Origin: Bathymodiolus brooksi
Lineage: Eukaryota > Mollusca > Bivalvia > Mytilida > Modiolidae
Length of the DNA stretch: 64,000 nucleotides
Assembly: GCA_963680875.1 (NCBI GenBank)
Contig: OY804585.1
Span: 41,213,414 to 41,277,413 of the forward strand
Reading direction: 5' to 3'
Both the position numbers and the translations under genes were made by a program. Of this stretch, positions 14,669 to 28,666 are shown piece after piece; the first letter of the stretch is position 1; each line of letters starts with the position of its first letter. The notes under the pieces were generated by a model. The model made no database searches. It had not been told where the DNA came from and saw only the letters and a program-made list of their open reading frames with translations.

Positions 14669-17032
14669 TACTATATAATACAACAAGTTTATCTATTATC
14701 TAGTTTATCTATCACAGATACTATATAATACAACAAGTTTATCTATTATCTAGTTTATCTATCACAGATACTATATAATACAACAAGTTTATCTATTATC
14801 TAGTTTATCTATCACAGATACTATATAATACAACAAGTTTATCTATTATCTAGTTTATCTATCACAGATACTATATAATACAACAAGTTTATCTATTATC
14901 TAGTTTATCTATCACAGATACTATATAATACAACAAGTTTATCTATTATCTAGTTTATCTATCACAGATGCTATATAATACAACAAGTTTATCTATTATC
15001 TAGATTATCTATCACAGATACTATATAATACAGCAAGTTTATCTATTATCTAGTTTATCTATCACAGATACTATATAATACAACAAGTTTATCTATTATC
15101 TAGATTATCTATCACAGATACTATATAATACAACAAGTTTATCTATTATCTAGTTTATCTATCACAGATACTATATAATACAACAAGTTTATCTATTATC
15201 TAGTTTATCTATCACAGATACTATATAATACAACAAGTTTATCTATCACAGATACTATATAATACAACAAGTTTATCTATCACAGATACTATATAATACA
15301 ACAAGTTTATCTATTATCTAGTTTATCTATCACAGATACTATATAATACAACAAGTTTATCTATTATCTAGTTTATCTATCACAGATACTATATAATACA
15401 ACAAGTTTATCTATTATCTAGTTTATTTATCACAGATACTATATAATACATCAAGTTTATCTATTATCTAGTTTATCTATAACAGATACTATACAATACA
15501 ACAACTTAATTTATTATCTATCACAGATACTATATAATACAACAAGTTTATCTATTATCTAGGTTATCTATCACAGATACTATATAATACAACAAGTTTA
15601 TCTATTATCTAGGTTATCTATCACAGATACTATATAATACAACAAGTTTATCTATCACAGATACTATATAATACAACAAGCTTATCTATTATCTAGTTTA
15701 TCTATCACAGATACTATATAATACAACAAGTTTATCTATCACAGATACTATATAATACAACAAGTTTATCTATTATCTAGTTTATCTATCACAGATACTA
15801 TATAATACAACAAGTTTATCTATCACAGATACTATATAATACAACAAGTTTATCTATTATCTAGTTTATCTATCACAGATACTATATAATACAACAAGTT
15901 TATCTATTATCTAGTTTATCTATCACAGATACTATATAATACAACAAGTTTATCTATCACAGATACTATATAATACAACAAGTTTATCTATTATCTAGTT
16001 TATCTATCACAGATGCTATATAATACAACAAGTTTATCTATTATCTAGATTATCTATCACAGATACTATATAATACAGCAAGTTTATCTATTATCTAGTT
16101 TATCTATCACAGATACTATATAATACAACAAGTTTATCTATTATCTAGATTATCTATCACAGATACTATATAATACAACAAGTTTATCTATTATCTAGTT
16201 TATCTATCACAGATACTATATAATACAACAAGTTTATCTATCACAGATACTACATAATACAACAAGTTTATCTATCACAGATACTATATAATACAACAAG
16301 TTTATCTATTATCTAGTTTATCTATCACAGATACTATATAATACAGCAAGTTTATCTATTATCTAGTTTATCTTTCACAAATACTATATAATACAAAATG
16401 TTTATCTATTATCTAGTTTATCTATCACAGATACTATATAATACAACAAGTTTATCTATTATCTAGTTTATCTATCACAGATACTATATAATACAACAAG
16501 TTTGTCTATTATCTAGTTTATCTATCACAGATACTATATAATACAACAAGTTTATCTATTATCTAGTTTATCTATCACAGATGCTTTATAATACAACAAG
16601 TTTATCTATTATCCAGATTATCTATCACAGATACTATATAATACAGCAAGTTTATCTATTATCTAGTTTATCTATCACAGATACTATATAATACAACAAG
16701 TTTATCTATCACAGATACTATATAATACAACAAGTTTATCTATTATCTAGTTTATCTATCACAGATACTATATAATACAACAAGTTTATCAATTATCTAG
16801 TTTATCTATCACAGATACTATATAATACAACAAGTTTATCTATTATCTAGTTTATCTATCACAGATACTATATAATACAACAAGTTTATCTATTATCTAG
16901 TTTATCTATCACAGATACTATATAATACAACAAGTTTATCTATCACAGATACTATATAATACAACAAGTTTATCTATTATCTAGTTTATCTATCACAGAT
17001 ACTATATAATACAGCAAGTTTATCTATTATCT

Positions 17033-17768
17033 AGTTTTTCTATCACAGATACTATATAATACAACAAGTTTATCTATTATCCAGATTATCTATCACAGAT
17101 ACTATATAATACAGCAAGTTTATCTATTATCTAGTTTATCTATCACAGATACTATATAATACAACAAGTTTATCTATCACAGATACTATATAATACAACA
17201 AGTTTATCTATTATCTAGTTTATCTATCACAGATACTATATAATACAACAAGTTTATCTATTATCTAGTTTATCTATCACAGATAATATATAATACAACA
17301 AGTTTATCTATTTTCTAGTTTATCTATCACAGATACTATATAATACAATAAGTTTATCTATCACAGATACTATATAATACAGCAAGTTTATCTATTATCT
17401 AGTTTTTCTATCACAGATACTATATAATACAACAAGTTTATCTATTATCCAGATTATCTATCACAGATACTATATAATACAGCAAGTTTATCTATTATCT
17501 AGTTTATCTATCACAGATACTATATAATACAACAAGTTTATCTATCACAGATACTATATAATACAACAAGTTTATCTATTATCTAGTTTATCTATCACAG
17601 ATACTATATAATACAACAAGTTTATCTATTATCTAGTTTATCTATCACAGATAATATATAATACAACAAGTTTATCTATTTTCTAGTTTATCTATCACAG
17701 ATACTATATAATACAATAAGTTTATCTATTATCTAGTTTATCTATCACAGATACTATATAATACAATA
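17033..17768 (+). repeat. 368-bp tandem duplication private to HOR copy 2
   Basis: The rare variant CTAGTTTTTCTATC occurs with its AGTTTTTC at 17,033 and again at 17,401, 368 bp apart (6 x 50 + 2 x 34). Each is followed by the TTATCCAGATTATC unit and later by CAGATAATATATAATAC with TTTTCTAG. The equivalent stretches of copy 1 (about 6,062) and copy 3 (about 28,903) hold the variant once. The second copy continues into the rest of the higher-order repeat. Confidence 0.78.
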
Positions 17769-18940
17769 AGTTTATCTATTATCTAGTTTATCTATCACAG
17801 ATACTATATAATACAACAAGTTTATCTATTATCTAGTTTATCTATCACAGATACTATATAATACAACAAGTTTATCTATTATCTAGTTTATCTATCACAG
17901 ATACTATATAATACAACAAGTTTATCTATTATCTAGTTTATCTATCACAGATACTATATAATACAACAAGTTTATCTATCACAGATACTATATAATACAA
18001 CAAGTTTATCTATCACAGATACTATATAATACAACAAGTTTATCTATTATCTAGTTTATCTATCACAGATGCTATATAATACAACAAGTTTATCTATTAT
18101 CTAGATTATCTATCACAGATACTATATAATACAGCAAGTTTATCTATTATCCAGTTTATCTATCACAGATACTATATAATACAACAAGTTTATCTATCAC
18201 AGATACTATATAATACAACAAGTTTATCTATCACAGATACTATATAATACAACAAGTTTATCTATTATCTAGATTATCTATCACAGATACTATATAATAC
18301 AACAAGTTTATCTATTATCTAGTTTATCTATCACAGATACTATATAATACAACAAGTTTATCTATTATCTAGTTTATCTATCACAGATACTATATAATAC
18401 AACAAGTTTATCTATTATCTAGTGTATTTATCACATATACTATATAATACATCAAGTCTATCTATTATCTAGTTTATCTATAACAGATACTATACAATAC
18501 AACAACTTAATCTATTATCTATCACAGATACTATATAATACAACAAGTTTATCTATTATCTAGGTTATCTATCACAGATACTATATAATACAACAAGTTT
18601 ATCTATTATCTAGGTTATCTATCACAGATACTATATAATACAACAAGTTTATCTATCACAGATACTATATAATACAACAAGTTTATCTATTATCTAGTAT
18701 ATCTATCACAGATACTATATAATACAACAAGTTTATCTATTATCTAGTATATCTATCACAGATACTATATAATACAGCAAGTTTATCTATTATATAGTTT
18801 ATCTATCACAAATATTATATAATACAAAATTTTTATCTATTATCTAGTTTATCTATCACAGATACTATATAATACAACAAGTTTATCTATCACAGATACT
18901 ATATAATACAACAAGTTTATCTATTATCTAGATTATCTAT

Positions 18941-19310
18941 CCCAGATACTGTATAATACAACAAGTTTATCTATTATCTAGTTTATCTATCACAGATACT
19001 ATATAATACAGCAAGTTTATCTATTATCTAGGTTATCTATCACAGATACTATATAATACAACAAAGTTATCTATTATCTAGTTTATCTATCACAGATACT
19101 ATATAATACAACAACTTTATCTATTATCTAGTTTATCTATCACAGATACTATATAATACAGCAAGTTTATCTATTATCTAGTTTATCTATCACAGATACT
19201 ATACAATACAACAACTGTATGTATTATCTAGTTTATCTATCACAGATACTATATAATACAACAAGTTTATCGATTATCTAGGTTATCTATCACAGATACT
19301 ATATAATACA
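18941..19310 (+). repeat. Deletion scar: 1,411 bp missing from HOR copy 2
   Basis: In copy 1 the unusual unit TATCCCAGATACTG (CCCAG at 8,126) and the CAAATAAGTTATC unit (AATAAG at 9,907) are 1,781 bp apart. In copy 2 the same marks are only 370 bp apart (18,941 and 19,311). Aligning by register, copy 2 passes directly from the equivalent of 8,177 to the equivalent of 9,589 at position 18,993, losing the 1,411 bp that correspond to 8,178-9,588. Copy 3 keeps the beginning of the lost interval (about 30,550 onward), so this is a deletion in copy 2. Confidence 0.83.
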
Positions 19311-22300
19311 AATAAGTTATCTATTATCTAGTTTATCTATCACAGATACTATATAATACAACAAGTTTATCTATCACAGATACTATATAATACAACAAGT
19401 TTATCTATTATCTAGTTTATCTATCACAGATACTATATAATACAGCAAGTTTATCTATTATCTAGTTTATCTATCACAGATACTATACAATACAACAACT
19501 GTATGAATTATCTAGTTTATCTATCACAGATACTATATAATACAACAAGTTTATCTATTATCTAGGTTATCTATCACAGATACTATATAATACAACAAGT
19601 TTATCTATTATCTAGGTTATCTATCACAGATACTATATAATACAACAAGTTTATCTATTATCTAGTTTATCTATCACAGATACTATATAATACAACAAAG
19701 TTACCTATTATCTAGTTTACCTATCACAGATACTATATAATACAACAAGTTTATCTATTATCTAGTTTATCTATCACAGATACTATATAATACAGCAAGT
19801 TTATCTATTATCTAGTTTATCTATCACAGATACTATACAATACAACAACTGTATGTATTATCTAGTTTATCTATCACAGATACTATATAATACAACAAGT
19901 TTATCTATTATCTAGGTTATCTATCACAGATACTATATAATACAACAAAGTTATCTATTATCTAGTTTATCTATCACAGATACTATATAATACAACAACT
20001 TTATCTATTATCTAGTTTATCTATCACAGATACTATATAATACAGCAAGTTTATCTATTATCTAGTTTATCTATCACAGATACTATATAATATAACAAGT
20101 TTATCTATTATCTAGTTTATCTATCACAGATACTATATAATACAACAACTTTATCTATTATCTAGTTTATCTATCACAGATACTATATAATACAACAAGT
20201 TTATCTATTATCTAGTTTATCTATCACAGATACTATATAATACAACAAGCTTATCTATTATCTAGTTTATCTATCACAGATACTATATAATACAACAAGT
20301 TTATCTATCACAGATACTATATAATACAACAAGTTTATCTATCACAGATACTATATAATACAACAAGTTTATCTATTATCTAGTTTATCTATCACAGATA
20401 CTATATAATACAGCAAGTTTATCTATTATCTAGTTTATCTTTCACAAATACTATATAATACAAAATTTTTATCTATTATCTAGTTTATCTATCACAGATA
20501 CTATATAATACAACAAGTTTATCTATTATCTAGTTTATCTATCACAGATACTATATAATACAACAAGTTTGTCTATTATCTAGTTTATCTATCACAGATA
20601 CTATATAATACAACAAGTTTATCTATTATCTAGTTTATCTATCACAGATGCTTTATAATACAACAAGTTTATCTATTATCCAGATTATCTATCACAGATA
20701 CTATATGATACAGCAAGTTTATCTATTATCTAGTTTATCTATCACAGATACTATATAATACAACAAGTTTATCTATCACAGATACTATATAATACAACAA
20801 GTTTATCTATTATCTAGTTTATCTATCACAGATACTATATAATACAACAAGTTTATCTATTATCTAGTTTATCTATCACAGATACTATATAATACAACAA
20901 GTTTATCTATTATCTAGTTTATCTATCACAGATACTATATAATACAACAAGTTTATCTATCACAGATACTATATAATACAACAAGTTTATCTATTATCTA
21001 GTTTATCTATCACAGATACTATATAATACAACAAGTTTATCTATTATCTAGTTTATCTATCACAGATACTATATAATACAACAAGTTTATCTATTATCTA
21101 GTTTATCTATCACAGATACTATATAATACAACAAGTTTATCTATTATCTAGTTTATCTATCACAGATACTATATAATACAACAAGTTTATCTATTATCTA
21201 GTTTATCTATCACAGATACTATATAATACAACAAGTTTATCTATTATCTAGTTTATCTATCACAGATACTATATAATACAACAAGTTTATCTATTATCTA
21301 GTTTATCTATCACAGATACTATATAATACAACAAGTTTATCTATTATCTAGTTTATCTATCACAGATACTATATAATACAACAAGTTTATCTATCACAGA
21401 TACTATATAATACAACAAGTTTATCTATTATCTAGTTTATCTATCACAGATGCTATATAATACAACAAGTTTATCTATTATCTTGATTATCTATCACAGA
21501 TACTATATAATACAGCAAGTTTATCTATTATCTAGTTTATCTATCACAGATACTATATAATACAACAAGTTTATCTATTATCTAGATTATCTATCACAGA
21601 TACTATATAATACAACAAGTTTATCTATTATCTAGTTTATCTATCACAGATACTATATAATACAACAAGTTTATCTATCACAGATACTATATAATACAAC
21701 AAGTTTATCTATCACAGATACTATATAATACAACAAGTTTATCTATTATCTAGTTTATCTATCACAGATACTATATAATACAACAAGTTTATCTATTATC
21801 TAGGTTATCTATCACAGATACTATATAATACAACAAGTTTATCTATTATCTAGTTTATCTATCACAGATACTATATAATACAACAAATTTACCTATTATC
21901 TAGTTTACCTATCACAGATAGTATATAATACAACAAGTTTATCTATTATCTAGTTTATCTATCAAAGATATTATATAATACAGCAAGTTTATCTATTATC
22001 TAGTTTATCTATCACAGATACAATACAATACAACAACTGTATGTATTATCTAGTTTATCTATCACAGATACTATATAATACAACAAGTTTATCTATTATC
22101 TAGGTTATCTATCACAGATACTATATAATACAACAAAGTTATCTATTATCTAATTTATCGATCACAGATACTATATAATACAACAACTTTATCTATTATC
22201 TAGTTTATCTATCACAGATACTATATAATACAGCAAGTTTATCTATTATCTAGTTTATCTATCACAGATACTATATAATATAACAAGTTTATCTATTATC

Positions 22301-23250
22301 TAGTTTATCTATCACAGATACTATATAATACAACAACTTTATCTATTATCTAGTTTATCTATCACAGATACTATATAATACAACAAGTTTATCTATTATC
22401 TAGTTTATCTATCACAGATACTATATAATACAACAAGCTTATCTATTATCTAGTTTATCTATCACAGATACTATATAATACAACAAGTTTATCTATCACA
22501 GATACTATATAATACAACAAGTTTATCTATCACAGATACTATATAATACAACAAGTTTATCTATTATCTAATTTATCTATCACAGATACTATATAATACA
22601 GCAAGTTTATCTATTATCTAGTTTATCTTTCACAAATACTATATAATACAAAATTTTTATCTATTATCTAGTTTATCTATCACAGATACTATATAATACA
22701 ACAAGTTTATCTATTATCTAGTTTATCTATCACAGATACTATATAATACAACAAGTTTGTCTATTATCTAGTTTATCTATCACAGATACTATATAATACA
22801 ACAAGTTTATCTATTATCTAGTTTATCTATCACAGATGCTTTATAATACAACAAGTTTATCTATTATCCAGATTATCTATCACAGATACTATATAATACA
22901 GCAAGTTTATCTATTATCTAGTTTATCTATCACAGATACTATATAATACAACAAGTTTATCTATCACAGATACTATATAATACAACAAGTTTATCTATTA
23001 TCTAGTTTATCTATCACAGATACTATATAATACAACAAGTTTATCTATTATCTAGTTTATCTATCACAGATACTATATAATACAACAAGTTTATCTATTA
23101 TCTAGTTTATCTATCACAGATACTATATAATACAACAAGTTTATCTATTATCTAGTTTATCTATCACAGATACTATATAATACAACAATTTTATCTATTA
23201 TCTAGTTTATCTATCACAGATACTATATAATACAACAAGTTTATCTATCA

Positions 23251-26200
23251 CAGATGCTATATAATACAACAAGTTTATCTATTATCTAGTTTATCTATCA
23301 CAGATACTATATAATACAACAAGTTTATCTATTATCTAGTTTATCTATCACAGATACTATATAATACAACAAGTTTATCTATTATCTAGTTTATCTATCA
23401 CAGATACTATATAATACAACAAGTTTATCTATTATCTAGTTTATCTATAACAGATACTATATAATACAACAAGTTTATCGATCACAGATACTATATAATA
23501 CAACAAGTTTATCTATTATCTAGTTTATCTATCACAGATACTATATAATACAGCAAGTTTATCTATTATCTAGTTTATCTATCACAGATACTATATAATA
23601 CAACAAGTTTATCTATTATCTAGTTTATCTATCACAGATACTATATAATACAACAAGTTTGTCTATTATCTAGTTTATCTATCACAGATACTATATAATA
23701 CAACAAGTTTATCTATTATCTAGTTTATCTATCACAGATGCTTTATAATACAACAAGTTTATCTATTATCCAGATTATCTATAACAGATACTACATAATA
23801 CAGCAAGTTTATCTATTATCTAGTTTATCTATCACAGATACTATATAATACAACAAGTTTATCTATCACAGATACTATATAATACAACAAGTTTATCTAT
23901 TATCTAGTTTATCTATCACAGATACTATATAATACAACAAGTTTATCTATTATCTAGTTTATCTATCACATATACTATATAATACAACAAGTTTATCTAT
24001 TATCTAGTTTATCTATCACAGATACTATATAATACAACAAGTTTATCTATTATCTAGTTTATCTATCACAGATACTATATAATACAACAAGTTTATCTAT
24101 TATCTAGTTTATCTATCACAGATACTATATAATACAACAAGTTTATCTATTATCTAGTTTATCTATCACAGATACTATATAATACAACAAGTTTATCTAT
24201 TATCTAGTTTATCTATCACAGATACTATATAATACAACAAGTTTATCTATTATCTAGTTTATCTATCACAGATACTATATAATACAACAAGTTTATCTAT
24301 CACAGATACTATATAATACAACAAGTTTATCTATCACAGATACTATATAATACAACAAGTTTATCTATTATCTAGTTTATCTATCACAGATGCTATATAA
24401 TACAACAAGTTTATCTATTATCTAGATTATCTATCACAGATACTATATAATACAGCAAGTTTATCTATTATCTAGTTTATCTATCACAGATACTATATAA
24501 TACAACAAGTTTATCTATTATCTAGATTATCTATCACAGATACTATATAATACAACAAGTTTATCTATTATCTAGTTTATCTATCACAGATACTATATAA
24601 TACAACAAGTTTATCTATTATCTAGTTTATCTATCACAGATACTATATAATACAACAAGTTTATCTATCACAGATACTATATAATACAACAAGTTTATCT
24701 ATCACAGATACTATATAATACAACAAGTTTATCTATTATCTAGTTTATCTATCACAGATACTATATAATACAACAAGTTTATCTATTATCTAGTTTATCT
24801 ATCACAGATACTATATAATACAACAAGTTTATCTATTATCTAGTTTATTTATCACAGATACTATATAATACATCAAGTTTATCTATTATCTAGTTTATCT
24901 ATAACAGATACTATACAATACAACAACTTAATTTATTATCTATCACAGATACTATATAATACAACAAGTTTATCTATTATCTAGGTTATCTATCACAGAT
25001 ACTATATAATACAACAAGTTTATCTATTATCTAGGTTATCTATCACAGATACTATATAATACAACAAGTTTATCTATCACAGATACTATATAATACAACA
25101 AGCTTATCTATTATCTAGTTTATCTATCACAGATACTATATAATACAACAAGTTTATCTATCACAGATACTATATAATACAACAAGTTTATCTATTATCT
25201 AGTTTATCTATCACAGATACTATATAATACAACAAGTTTATCTATCACAGATACTATATAATACAACAAGTTTATCTATTATCTAGTTTATCTATCACAG
25301 ATACTATATAATACAACAAGTTTATCTATTATCTAGTTTATCTATCACAGATACTATATAATACAACAAGTTTATCTATCACAGATACTATATAATACAA
25401 CAAGTTTATCTATTATCTAGTTTATCTATCACAGATGCTATATAATACAACAAGTTTATCTATTATCTAGATTATCTATCACAGATACTATATAATACAG
25501 CAAGTTTATCTATTATCTAGTTTATCTATCACAGATACTATATAATACAACAAGTTTATCTATTATCTAGATTATCTATCACAGATACTATATAATACAA
25601 CAAGTTTATCTATTATCTAGTTTATCTATCACAGATACTATATAATACAACAAGTTTATCTATCACAGATACTACATAATACAACAAGTTTATCTATCAC
25701 AGATACTATATAATACAACAAGTTTATCTATTATCTAGTTTATCTATCACAGATACTATATAATACAGCAAGTTTATCTATTATCTAGTTTATCTTTCAC
25801 AAATACTATATAATACAAAATGTTTATCTATTATCTAGTTTATCTATCACAGATACTATATAATACAACAAGTTTATCTATTATCTAGTTTATCTATCAC
25901 AGATACTATATAATACAACAAGTTTGTCTATTATCTAGTTTATCTATCACAGATACTATATAATACAACAAGTTTATCTATTATCTAGTTTATCTATCAC
26001 AGATGCTTTATAATACAACAAGTTTATCTATTATCCAGATTATCTATCACAGATACTATATAATACAGCAAGTTTATCTATTATCTAGTTTATCTATCAC
26101 AGATACTATATAATACAACAAGTTTATCTATCACAGATACTATATAATACAACAAGTTTATCTATTATCTAGTTTATCTATCACAGATACTATATAATAC

Positions 26201-26267
26201 AACAAGTTTATCTATTATCTAGTTTATCTATCACAGATACTATATAATACAACAAGTTTATCTATCA
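23251..26267 (+). repeat. First copy of a 3,017-bp tandem duplication in HOR copy 3
   Basis: CAGATGCTAT at 23,251, TATCGATCAC at 23,476 and AAGTTTGTCTA at about 23,661 each recur 3,017 bp later (26,268, 26,493, 26,678). This block also contains a CAGATGCTAT at 24,390, a 41-mer with CTTAATTT at 24,927 and an AAGCTTATC unit at about 25,100. Copy 2 of the higher-order repeat has this stretch once (13,847 onward), so the duplication arose within copy 3. Confidence 0.82.
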
Positions 26268-28666
26268 CAGATGCTATATAATACAACAAGTTTATCTATT
26301 ATCTAGTTTATCTATCACAGATACTATATAATACAACAAGTTTATCTATTATCTAGTTTATCTATCACAGATACTATATAATACAACAAGTTTATCTATT
26401 ATCTAGTTTATCTATCACAGATACTATATAATACAACAAGTTTATCTATTATCTAGTTTATCTATAACAGATACTATATAATACAACAAGTTTATCGATC
26501 ACAGATACTATATAATACAACAAGTTTATCTATTATCTAGTTTATCTATCACAGATACTATATAATACAGCAAGTTTATCTATTATCTAGTTTATCTATC
26601 ACAGATACTATATAATACAACAAGTTTATCTATTATCTAGTTTATCTATCACAGATACTATATAATACAACAAGTTTGTCTATTATCTAGTTTATCTATC
26701 ACAGATACTATATAATACAACAAGTTTATCTATCACAGATACTATATAATACAACAAGTTTATCTATTATCTAGTTTATCTATCACAGATGCTATATAAT
26801 ACAACAAGTTTATCTATTATCTAGATTATCTATCACAGATACTATATAATACAGCAAGTTTATCTATTATCTAGTTTATCTATCACAGATACTATATAAT
26901 ACAACAAGTTTATCTATTATCTAGATTATCTATCACAGATACTATATAATACAACAAGTTTATCTATTATCTAGTTTATCTATCACAGATACTATATAAT
27001 ACAACAAGTTTATCTATTATCTAGTTTATCTATCACAGATACTATATAATACAACAAGTTTATCTATCACAGATACTATATAATACAACAAGTTTATCTA
27101 TCACAGATACTATATAATACAACAAGTTTATCTATTATCTAGTTTATCTATCACAGATACTATATAATACAACAAGTTTATCTATTATCTAGTTTATCTA
27201 TCACAGATACTATATAATACAACAAGTTTATCTATTATCTAGTTTATTTATCACAGATACTATATAATACATCAAGTTTATCTATTATCTAGTTTATCTA
27301 TAACAGATACTATACAATACAACAACTTAATTTATTATCTATCACAGATACTATATAATACAACAAGTTTATCTATTATCTAGGTTATCTATCACAGATA
27401 CTATATAATACAACAAGTTTATCTATTATCTAGGTTATCTATCACAGATACTATATAATACAACAAGTTTATCTATCACAGATACTATATAATACAACAA
27501 GCTTATCTATTATCTAGTTTATCTATCACAGATACTATATAATACAACAAGTTTATCTATCACAGATACTATATAATACAACAAGTTTATCTATTATCTA
27601 GTTTATCTATCACAGATACTATATAATACAACAAGTTTATCTATCACAGATACTATATAATACAACAAGTTTATCTATTATCTAGTTTATCTATCACAGA
27701 TACTATATAATACAACAAGTTTATCTATTATCTAGTTTATCTATCACAGATACTATATAATACAACAAGTTTATCTATTATCTAGTTTATCTATCACAGA
27801 TACTATATAATACAACAAGTTTATCTATCACAGATACTATATAATACAACAAGTTTATCTATTATCTAGTTTATCTATCACAGATGCTATATAATACAAC
27901 AAGTTTATCTATTATCTAGATTATCTATCACAGATACTATATAATACAGCAAGTTTATCTATTATCTAGTTTATCTATCACAGATACTATATAATACAAC
28001 AAGTTTATCTATTATCTAGATTATCTATCACAGATACTATATAATACAACAAGTTTATCTATTATCTAGTTTATCTATCACAGATACTATATAATACAAC
28101 AAGTTTATCTATCACAGATACTACATAATACAACAAGTTTATCTATCACAGATACTATATAATACAACAAGTTTATCTATTATCTAGTTTATCTATCACA
28201 GATACTATATAATACAGCAAGTTTATCTATTATCTAGTTTATCTTTCACAAATACTATATAATACAAAATGTTTATCTATTATCTAGTTTATCTATCACA
28301 GATACTATATAATACAACAAGTTTATCTATTATCTAGTTTATCTATCACAGATACTATATAATACAACAAGTTTGTCTATTATCTAGTTTATCTATCACA
28401 GATACTATATAATACAACAAGTTTATCTATTATCTAGTTTATCTATCACAGATGCTTTATAATACAACAAGTTTATCTATTATCCAGATTATCTATCACA
28501 GATACTATATAATACAGCAAGTTTATCTATTATCTAGTTTATCTATCACAGATACTATATAATACAACAAGTTTATCTATCACAGATACTATATAATACA
28601 ACAAGTTTATCTATTATCTAGTTTATCTATCACAGATACTATATAATACAACAAGTTTATCTATTA
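26268..28666 (+). repeat. Second copy of the 3,017-bp duplication, with 618 bp lost
   Basis: The block starts in the same register as 23,251 with an offset of 3,017. Between about 26,700 and 26,790 it jumps forward, and from there onward the offset to the first copy is 2,399 (26,790 vs 24,391; 27,326 vs 24,927; 27,500 vs 25,101). The difference of 618 bp equals 11 x 50 + 2 x 34, so the loss is an in-register deletion of whole units. Confidence 0.8.

Larger units (their letters stand above)
10073..19476 (+). repeat. Left-arm higher-order repeat, copy 2 (9,404 bp)
   Basis: Copy 2 starts at the CTGTATGAATT marker unit and runs to the next one at 19,477. From its start to at least the CAGATGCTAT marker at 13,847 it aligns with copy 3 at a constant offset of 9,404. 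I noticed only isolated base differences, such as CAGACACCAT at 11,091, CAGATTCTAT near 11,612 and AAAGTTACC versus AAATTTACC (12,481/21,885). Relative to copy 1 it has an extra 768 bp in its first third, a 368-bp duplication near 17.0-17.4 kb, and a 1,411-bp deletion at 18,993. Confidence 0.87.
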
